A stretch of 37,382 nt of DNA from an uncultured Verrucomicrobiota bacterium. GTDB lineage: Bacteria; Verrucomicrobiota; Verrucomicrobiia; Limisphaerales; UBA1319. The notes beneath the pieces were generated by a model that ran no database searches, had not been told where the DNA came from, and saw only the letters and a program-made list of their open reading frames with translations. Below, one piece after another: positions 32,158-37,382 of this stretch. How positions within the stretch are numbered: the stretch's first letter is position 1; each line of letters begins with the position of its first letter. The position numbers and the translations under genes were made by a program. The stretch is taken from assembly GCA_903845125.1 (NCBI GenBank), contig CAIMWS010000012.1, positions 1-37,382 of the forward strand. Reading direction: 5' to 3'.

Positions 32158-33840
32158 ATGACTGCCCAACCCATACTGGACGCAATCAAGCAGAAGTTTG
32201 GCACCGCCATTCCCCGCGCGGATATTCCGGCCAATAACCGCCTGTTCGTATTCGTCGAACCGCCCGCGCTCAAGCCGATCTGCCGGTTTTTATTCGAGGA
32301 ACAACGAGCGCGTTATGTCATTGGCATCGGCTCCGACGACCGTCCATTTTCGGGCCAGTTCCTGGTGGCCCACAATTTTGCGTTCGACCCGCAGCGCCTG
32401 CTGTGCAGCATCCTGACCCGCGTGGGCCCGGAAAACCCGGCGGTGGAGAGCGTGGCCTCGGTAATCCCCGCCGCCAATTGGGCGGAGCGCGAGTTCCAGG
32501 ATTTGCTCGGCATCCAGCCCCGGGACCATCCCTACCCCAAACGGCTGGTGCTGCCCGATGGCTGGCCCGACGGCGTCCACCCGCTGCGGAAGGATGTGCC
32601 ATGGAACCACTGCCCACCCGATTACGATGAAAACCGCGAATTCGCCTTCGACGAGCCTCCCGCCGGCTGCCTGGTGGTACCCTTCGGCCCCTTTCATCCC
32701 ACCCTGGACGAACCAGCCCATTTCCGCCTCTACGTGGAGGGCGAGATGGTGCGCGGCTGCGAATACCGCGGCTTCATGGCCCACCGGGGCATCGAAAAAC
32801 TGGCTGAATCGGTGCTGACCTACAACGAAATCCCCATGGCCGCTGAACGGATTTGCGGCATCTGCGGCTGTGTGCACAACGTGGCCTATGTCCAGGCGGT
32901 GGAACAGGCCGCCGCCCTGGCACCCCCACCCCGGGCGGAATACATCCGCACGGTGATGCTGGAGATTGAGCGCCTGCACAGCCACCTGTTGTGGGTCGGC
33001 TTGGCCTGCCACATCGTCGGTTTTGACACCCTGTTCATGCAGTCCTTCCGCATCCGTGAACCCATCATGAAAGCGGCGGAGGCCATCAGCGGCAACCGCA
33101 AGACTTATGCCCTTTGCCTCGTGGGCGGAGTCCGCTGGGAAATCACCCCTGAACTGAAGGCGCAACTGAGGCAGGTGTTGGATCGGCTGGAAACCGAGTG
33201 GAAGCCGGTGGCCCAGGCGGTCCTCCAGGACCGCAACCTCCAAATACGCACCCGGGGCATTGGCGTAACCGATCCCGAACTGGTGAGGAACTACGGCTTG
33301 ATTGGCCCCGTGGCCCGGGCTGCCGGGGTCGATATCGACTGCCGGCGGGACCACCCTTATGCGGCCTACGACCGCGTCGATTTCCAGGTGATCGTGGCGG
33401 ACGAAGGGGACGTTTGGTCCCGCCTGGTGGTACGGGTGAAGGAGGTCTTCGAATCCATCTCCATCATCCAGCAATGCCTCGATCAAATGCCCAACGGCCC
33501 CCTCCAGCTGAGCCTGGAAGGCGAACTGCCCAGCGGCCGGTTCGGTTTATCCTCGGTGGAAGCGCCCCGGGGCGAGTCCCACCATTTTGTGATCACCGGC
33601 GAAAACAACCGTCCGCGCCGGTGGCGTGTGCGCGCCCCAACCTACCAAAACCTGCAGGGCATTCCCGCCATGATCCAAGACCAGCAACTGGCCGACATGA
33701 CCATTACCCTGGGCAGCATCGATCCCTGTTTCTCCTGCACGGATCGCCTGGAAACCATCGACCTGCGCTCGGGCCAACAGCGGGTATTCGCTCCGGAGGA
33801 GCTGGTCCAGCTGGCCCGTAACTTCAGGAAAACGCCATGA
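32158..33840 (+). CDS. hycE: Group 4 [NiFe]-hydrogenase large subunit (HycE type, NuoC-NuoD fusion)
   Basis: The 560-residue protein joins a NuoC-like domain (residues 1-~165, with VIPAANWAEREFQDLLGIQP and DHPYPKRLVLPDGWPDG) to a NuoD-like catalytic domain. All four NiFe ligands are present: C233 and C236 in ERICGICGCVHNVAY, and C524 and C527 in DPCFSCTDR. It is therefore a true hydrogenase and not a complex I or Ehr-type relative. Thirty-three residues follow the last Cys, a tail that HycI would trim. The frame is open to 31942, but ATG 32158 begins at the homology and 7 bp after the previous stop. Reaction: 2 H+ + 2 e- to H2 or reverse, at the membrane. Stop overlaps the next gene by ATGA. 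Confidence 0.95.
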   Translation: MTAQPILDAIKQKFGTAIPRADIPANNRLFVFVEPPALKPICRFLFEEQRARYVIGIGSDDRPFSGQFLVAHNFAFDPQRLLCSILTRVGPENPAVESVASVIPAANWAEREFQDLLGIQPRDHPYPKRLVLPDGWPDGVHPLRKDVPWNHCPPDYDENREFAFDEPPAGCLVVPFGPFHPTLDEPAHFRLYVEGEMVRGCEYRGFMAHRGIEKLAESVLTYNEIPMAAERICGICGCVHNVAYVQAVEQAAALAPPPRAEYIRTVMLEIERLHSHLLWVGLACHIVGFDTLFMQSFRIREPIMKAAEAISGNRKTYALCLVGGVRWEITPELKAQLRQVLDRLETEWKPVAQAVLQDRNLQIRTRGIGVTDPELVRNYGLIGPVARAAGVDIDCRRDHPYAAYDRVDFQVIVADEGDVWSRLVVRVKEVFESISIIQQCLDQMPNGPLQLSLEGELPSGRFGLSSVEAPRGESHHFVITGENNRPRRWRVRAPTYQNLQGIPAMIQDQQLADMTITLGSIDPCFSCTDRLETIDLRSGQQRVFAPEELVQLARNFRKTP

Positions 33841-34757
33841 GATTGTTTTGGATCATCATCAGTGCGCTCAGCAACATGTTCACGGTGCTCCTGCTGGCGC
33901 CGTTGCTCGAAGGGATTCTGCGCAAGCTCACCGCCTGGGTGCAATCGCGCCAGGGTCCCCCGCTCTGGCAGCCGTATTTCGACCTGCTCAAACTGCTGGG
34001 CAAGGAGGACCTGGAATCCGGCGAACTCCCCGTGGTGCAGCAGTTTTCCGCCTGCCTTGCCCTGGCCGCCCCCCTCACGGTGGCCGGCCTGCTGCCTTTG
34101 GGCTCCAGCGCCCCGCTCCAGGAACGTGCGGACGCCATCCTCCTGATTTACCTGTTGGTGCTGTGCGGCGGCGCCACGTTGCTGGCTGGATTATCGGCGG
34201 GCTCCACCTACTCGCTCATTGGGGTCAGCCGCGAGATGATGACGGCCATCACCCTGGAGCCGTTATTCGTGATGGCCGTGGTGGTCGGGGCCTTGAACAT
34301 CCACTCCTTCCGCCTGGAATCGGTGCTGGACGGATCCCCCTATGCGGCCGCCCATTTCCCGTGGTCGGGGCTGATCATGCTGGGCGTCCTGGCGTTCTCC
34401 CTGCAAGCGTTTGTGAACCGGGTTCCGTTCGATATCGGGGAGGCGGAAACCGAAATCATGGAAGGGCCGCTCATGGAATACTCCGGCCCCAAGCTGGCCT
34501 TGTTCAAATATGCACAAATGGTCCGGCTGGTGATCTTTGCGGCCTTGTTCATCAACCTGTTTCTGCCCCTGGGCAATGACTGGAGATTCCCCCTGGGACT
34601 GGTCGTGTTCTGGAGCAAGGTGATGTTGCTGGTGGCCGCCATCACCGTCATCGCCGCCACCCACGCCCGGCTGCGCATCGACCAGGCCATGCGCTATTTT
34701 GCCGGCCTGGCGGGAATTTCCCTGGTGGCCCTGGTATTGGCGGTTTGCGGGTTTTAG
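33837..34757 (+). CDS. hycD: Membrane subunit of group 4 hydrogenase (HycD/NuoH type)
   Basis: The 306-residue membrane protein has about eight hydrophobic helices and the NuoH/HycD motifs. The quinone-cavity-like loop is QSRQGPPLWQPYFDLLKLLG. It also has STYSLIGVSREMMTAITLEP, NRVPFDIGEAETEIMEG (close to the NuoH GE(S/A)E loop) and YSGPKLALFKYAQMVRL. In complex I this subunit connects the soluble arm to the ion pumps; in hydrogenlyases it does so without binding quinone. It overlaps hycE by 4 bp. Confidence 0.95.
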   Translation: MRLFWIIISALSNMFTVLLLAPLLEGILRKLTAWVQSRQGPPLWQPYFDLLKLLGKEDLESGELPVVQQFSACLALAAPLTVAGLLPLGSSAPLQERADAILLIYLLVLCGGATLLAGLSAGSTYSLIGVSREMMTAITLEPLFVMAVVVGALNIHSFRLESVLDGSPYAAAHFPWSGLIMLGVLAFSLQAFVNRVPFDIGEAETEIMEGPLMEYSGPKLALFKYAQMVRLVIFAALFINLFLPLGNDWRFPLGLVVFWSKVMLLVAAITVIAATHARLRIDQAMRYFAGLAGISLVALVLAVCGF

Positions 34758-34767
34758 GAGGTGAGGC

Positions 34768-35295
34768 ATGTCATTCTTGAGCAAAATCCGTGAAGTCATG
34801 ATCTGCCTGGGCGCCGGCCAGGTCACGCTGCCCTACCCGGTGGCGGCGGCTGAACCGGTGCCGGAACGTTTCCGGGGACGCCCCCTATTCAACGCCGCCC
34901 AATGCATTGGCTGCGCGGGCTGCGCCAATAACTGTCCCGCCCGCGAAATCCTGGTGTTCGATGTCTGCCAGGAGGTCCGCATCATGAAATACCTCGGCCG
35001 CCGCTGCACCTATTGCGGCCGCTGCGCCGATTTATGCCCGGAAAAAGCCATCACCATGAGCCGCGAATTTGAAACCGCCACCCAAACCATCCCGGACTTG
35101 CAGCAAAACCTGGAGCTATTCATGAGCACTTGCCAGCGTTGCGGCCGCTGTTTTACCGAACCCGGCCCCCTGGAGCAACTCATGCTCAAAGGCTACCGTT
35201 TTGACGCCCTCGCCGAGGAACGCTGGGTTTACCGCTCCCAGGCCCACCTGCAAAACGAGCCGTTGGTCAGGGACATCGACATCGAACTGGATTGA
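34768..35295 (+). CDS. hycF: Two-[4Fe-4S] ferredoxin-like subunit (HycF/NuoI type)
   Basis: The 175-residue protein carries two clear [4Fe-4S] sites: C46, C49, C52, C56 (CIGCAGCANNC) and C80, C83, C86, C90 (CTYCGRCADLC). An additional C122-x2-C125-x2-C128 group (TCQRCGRCF) has no fourth cysteine at the usual spacing. HycF of E. coli also has extra cysteines in this region, so it may bind a metal rather than a cluster. The start MSFLSKIREVMICLGAGQVT is a typical amphipathic anchor. GGAGGTGAGG lies right before ATG 34768. It links the electron input to HycG and HycE. Confidence 0.93.
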   Translation: MSFLSKIREVMICLGAGQVTLPYPVAAAEPVPERFRGRPLFNAAQCIGCAGCANNCPAREILVFDVCQEVRIMKYLGRRCTYCGRCADLCPEKAITMSREFETATQTIPDLQQNLELFMSTCQRCGRCFTEPGPLEQLMLKGYRFDALAEERWVYRSQAHLQNEPLVRDIDIELD

Positions 35296-35298
35296 ATT

Positions 35299-35835
35299 AT
35301 GCTCAAGGAACTCTGCCAAAAGATGTTTTCCCGTTCCCTGTGGGTTTACCATGCCAATAGCGGCGGCTGCAATGGGTGCGACATCGAAGTGCTGAATGTC
35401 CTCACCCCCTTTTATGATGCGGAACGCTTTGGCATCAAATTGGTTGGTTCACCCAGGCACGCCGATGTGATGCTCTGCCAGGGACCCGTGTTGCGCCCCA
35501 CCGCCCAGGCCTTGAAACGGGCTTACGAGGCCATGCCCGCCCCCAAGCTCGTCTTTGCCATTGGCTCCTGCGCGGGTGGCGGAGGTATCTGGTATGACAT
35601 GTATAATGTCCTCGGCCCCATTGAAAAAGTCATCCCAGTCAATTTTTACATTCCCGGCTGTCCGCCCCGCCCGGAAGCCATCCTGTTTGGCATAGCGGTA
35701 GCCACCGGGCGGCTCGATAAAAAGGTGGCCCCGGTCCAATTCAAACAGGTCGAATTTCCCGTGCCCCGCTACCACCCGGAGGATTTGCGCGAAGAAGATG
35801 GCATGGTGGTTTACGAAAAGCTGGAAAAAGTCTAA
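35299..35835 (+). CDS. hycG: [NiFe]-hydrogenase small subunit (HycG/NuoB type)
   Basis: The 178-residue protein holds the proximal [4Fe-4S] cluster through C24 and C27 (NSGGCNGCDIEVL), C91 (IGSCA) and C121 (PGCPPRPEA). This matches HycG and NuoB. It starts 3 bp after the previous stop and ends the hydrogenase operon. The C-terminal end (YHPEDLREEDGMVVYEKLEK) is typical of hydrogenlyase small subunits. No further hydrogenase gene (hypA-F, hycB, fdhD) lies in the window, so nickel insertion must rely on genes elsewhere. Confidence 0.95.
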   Translation: MLKELCQKMFSRSLWVYHANSGGCNGCDIEVLNVLTPFYDAERFGIKLVGSPRHADVMLCQGPVLRPTAQALKRAYEAMPAPKLVFAIGSCAGGGGIWYDMYNVLGPIEKVIPVNFYIPGCPPRPEAILFGIAVATGRLDKKVAPVQFKQVEFPVPRYHPEDLREEDGMVVYEKLEKV

Positions 35836-35971
35836 TCCGCGTTGGGCGTTTTCTCCCCCACAAAATCGAAACCGCCTGGAATTCCGATTTTTCAATTCGG
35901 CGCGCCCCGGGGCGGCCATTTTGCTTGCCACCGCCCAAGGCCGGGCTTAGCTTGGCGCCTCGAAAACACTT

Positions 35972-36370
35972 ATGAAACTAATCACCATAATCGCTTGTGC
36001 AATCATCGCCCTCGGCTCGGTTCTCAGCTTGGAGGCCGCAGTCGAGAAAAAGGCCAAATCCGGCACCTTGTACCACGTGGTCTCCTTAAAATTCAAGGAT
36101 TCCGCCACGCCGGTCCAAATCAAGGAGGTCGAAGCGGCTTTTAAAGCCCTGAAAACCAAAATCTCAGGCATCAAATCCCTGAAATCTGGCACCAACGTAA
36201 GCCCGGAAAAAATGAACAAGGGCTTCACTCATTGCTTCGTTCTCACTTTCAAATCGGACAAGGACCGTGATGCTTACCTCGTTCATCCCGATCACCAGGC
36301 TTTCGGCAAAAGTCTCGGGCCGGTATTGGAAGAAGCCATGGTCATCGATTTTTGGTCCAAGAAAAAATAG
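35972..36370 (+). CDS. Exported Dabb-domain (stress-responsive alpha/beta barrel) protein
   Basis: The 132-residue protein has a signal peptide (MKLITIIACAIIALGSVLSLEA) followed by one Dabb domain. The usual start is YHVVSLKFKDSATPVQIKEV; it then has LKTKISGIKSLKSGTNVSPE, FTHCFVLTFKSDKDRDAYL and HPDHQAFGKSL. Dabb proteins are small dimeric alpha/beta barrels; most have no known substrate. It stands between the hydrogenase operon and a lipoate-ligase-like gene with 136 bp before it. Confidence 0.88.
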   Translation: MKLITIIACAIIALGSVLSLEAAVEKKAKSGTLYHVVSLKFKDSATPVQIKEVEAAFKALKTKISGIKSLKSGTNVSPEKMNKGFTHCFVLTFKSDKDRDAYLVHPDHQAFGKSLGPVLEEAMVIDFWSKKK

Positions 36371-36459
36371 GGAGAGCAGGCCATCTTGATATTTTGTTAA
36401 CCTCTCCCCGGGACGGGATTGAACCCCCTGGGGAGATTTGTTTGTTTCCCTCCCAAGCC

Positions 36460-37161
36460 ATGAACGACTGGTATGTGATACGCTCTGGCGCTGCCGAAAG
36501 CGACTGGAACATGGCCTTGGACGAGGCACTTCTGCAGCAGGCCCCGCGCCTTGGCCGGCCGGTTTTGCGCTTTTACGCCTGGCGCGAGCCTGCCGCCACC
36601 TTCGGTTTTTTCCAGTCCTATGATGAAGTGGCACGCTGGACCCCTCTGCGCCCGTTGATCCGGCGCCCCACCGGCGGCGGCTTGGTGCCGCACGCGGCGG
36701 ATTGGACTTATAGCGTTGCGATCCCCCCCAGCGATCCATGGTATACCCTGGCCGCCCGAGATAGTTATCTCCGCTTGCATCAATGGCTGATGGCCGCCTT
36801 TGCCAGTCTGCGCCTGGCCACCGGTTTATGCCCGGAAAAACGCCCGATCCTCCCCGGCCAATGCTTCGCCGGCGCGGAACAATTCGATTTGCTCCGGAAT
36901 GAGCGCAAACTGGCCGGAGCCGCCCAACGCCGCTCCCGCACCGCCCTGCTGATCCAAGGCTCGATCCAACCGCCTCCGGATGATATCACCCGAACGGATT
37001 TCGAAGCCTCCCTGCTGGACACCGCCCGCCAATTGTGGCAGGTGCGTTGGACCGCCTGGGAACCTGACGCCCCCCTCCTGGCCTGCGCTACCGAACTCGT
37101 CACCTCCAAATATTCCCAGGACCCCTATAACCAAAAGCGCCGCCCAGCTGGAATTGCGTAA
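36460..37161 (+). CDS. Lipoate-protein ligase/octanoyltransferase-fold protein
   Basis: The 233-residue protein starts at ATG 36460 (MNDWYVIRSGAAESDWNMAL) and has the BPL/LPL catalytic fold: DWNMALDEALL, FYAWREPAATFGFFQSYDEV, the lipoyl-pocket motif RRPTGGGLVPH, and KLAGAAQRRSRTALLIQGSI, whose lysine would contact the acyl-adenylate. Enzymes of this group attach lipoate or octanoate to the E2 and GcvH proteins, but which reaction this one performs is unclear (LplA, LipM or LipL type). The glycine-rich motif and lysine are intact. The frame is open to 36352, but the homology begins at 36460. Confidence 0.8.
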   Translation: MNDWYVIRSGAAESDWNMALDEALLQQAPRLGRPVLRFYAWREPAATFGFFQSYDEVARWTPLRPLIRRPTGGGLVPHAADWTYSVAIPPSDPWYTLAARDSYLRLHQWLMAAFASLRLATGLCPEKRPILPGQCFAGAEQFDLLRNERKLAGAAQRRSRTALLIQGSIQPPPDDITRTDFEASLLDTARQLWQVRWTAWEPDAPLLACATELVTSKYSQDPYNQKRRPAGIA

Positions 37162-37356
37162 AAATCGTTCCCAAATCCACATCGCGCCAAGGTTTTGATT
37201 TGACCGCGGCGGCAAATCGGTGCAGATGTTAACGCCAGACGTTTGCTTATGGTGTGAAAAGATTTCCATATATCATAAGAAATACGAATGATTGAAAATA
37301 GCATTATGAATAGTGCCGGTTTTGCGGCCACAGTAGGTTAACCGTTGTTGTATGCC

Positions 37357-37382
37357 ATGAATATCCACGAATACCAAGCCAA
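37357..37382 (+). CDS. sucC: Succinyl-CoA ligase beta subunit, N-terminal start (3' partial)
   Basis: The last 26 bases, from ATG 37357, encode MNIHEYQA followed by a partial AA codon that fits Lys. MNIHEYQAK is the near-invariant start of SucC, the ADP-forming subunit that makes succinyl-CoA from succinate in the TCA cycle. The gene runs off the right edge. Only eight residues are visible, so this is a strong pattern match but a short one. Confidence 0.8.

Noticed and set aside
30180..32273. A 697-codon open frame on the minus strand
   Set aside because: It is fully antisense to the conserved HycC-like gene and has a low-complexity Gly/Gln/His-rich product; it arises from GC-rich codon bias.
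35862..35891. Possible terminator after hycG (AAAATCG with CGATTTT)
   Set aside because: The stem is short and AT-rich with a 16-base loop; too weak to list.
1..37382. CRISPR arrays or tandem spacer repeats
   Set aside because: No regularly spaced direct repeats seen by reading the sequence.

Overview
The window looks like chromosomal DNA of a GC-rich, Gram-negative bacterium. The most likely source is the phylum Verrucomicrobiota (Limisphaerales/Pedosphaera-like). This rests on the tmRNA tag ANTELALAA, a long (594-residue) IspG, integrase remnants with the N-terminal style of that phylum, and a twin-arginine enolase-superfamily protein beside glycoside hydrolases. The phylum is an inference; no 16S gene is present.

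Positions 1-2300 hold the tail of a sulfatase-modifying-factor-domain gene. After it comes a graveyard of mobile elements: a decayed IS1634-type transposase, an excisionase-like fragment and two integrase remnants. These lie around tRNA-Ala(CGC) and next to the 3' end of ssrA (tmRNA), both classic integration targets. Positions 2300-8150 hold ssrA with a good promoter, then the bacterial RNA-repair pair hen1-pnkp. hen1 is cut by a complete 1332-bp IS4-family element with 16-bp perfect terminal inverted repeats and a 9-bp target duplication; pnkp is intact.

Positions 8160-13506 (minus strand) form a carbohydrate cluster: a GH106-like glycosidase, a GH127 beta-L-arabinofuranosidase-like enzyme and an enolase-superfamily (mandelate racemase type) enzyme. 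Positions 13789-17194 (minus) are a housekeeping operon nusB-ftsY-ribD-ribE. Positions 17458-23490 (plus) hold a DUF6483-like gene broken by one in-frame TGA, rseP-ispG, a small membrane protein on the other strand, and tig with a strong intrinsic terminator. Positions 23692-25354 are a three-gene operon: HAD phosphatase, TPR membrane protein and thpR.

Positions 25637-35835 are the most interesting part: nine tightly packed genes. They encode a molybdopterin enzyme of the formate dehydrogenase type, a HydB-like iron-sulfur subunit, a HydG-like FAD/[2Fe-2S] subunit, a HycI-type hydrogenase protease, and a full group 4 membrane [NiFe]-hydrogenase (HycC, HycE, HycD, HycF and HycG equivalents). 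The large subunit keeps all four NiFe cysteines. The usual electron-transfer subunit HycB is absent, and a NAD(P)H-dehydrogenase-like HydBG pair stands in its place. The molybdopterin protein lacks Cys/Sec at the canonical position and has Tyr followed by Cys instead. The cluster may encode an ion-translocating complex linking formate (or another Mo-enzyme substrate), NAD(P)H and H2. The window ends with a Dabb-domain exported protein, a lipoate-ligase-fold protein and the first codons of sucC.
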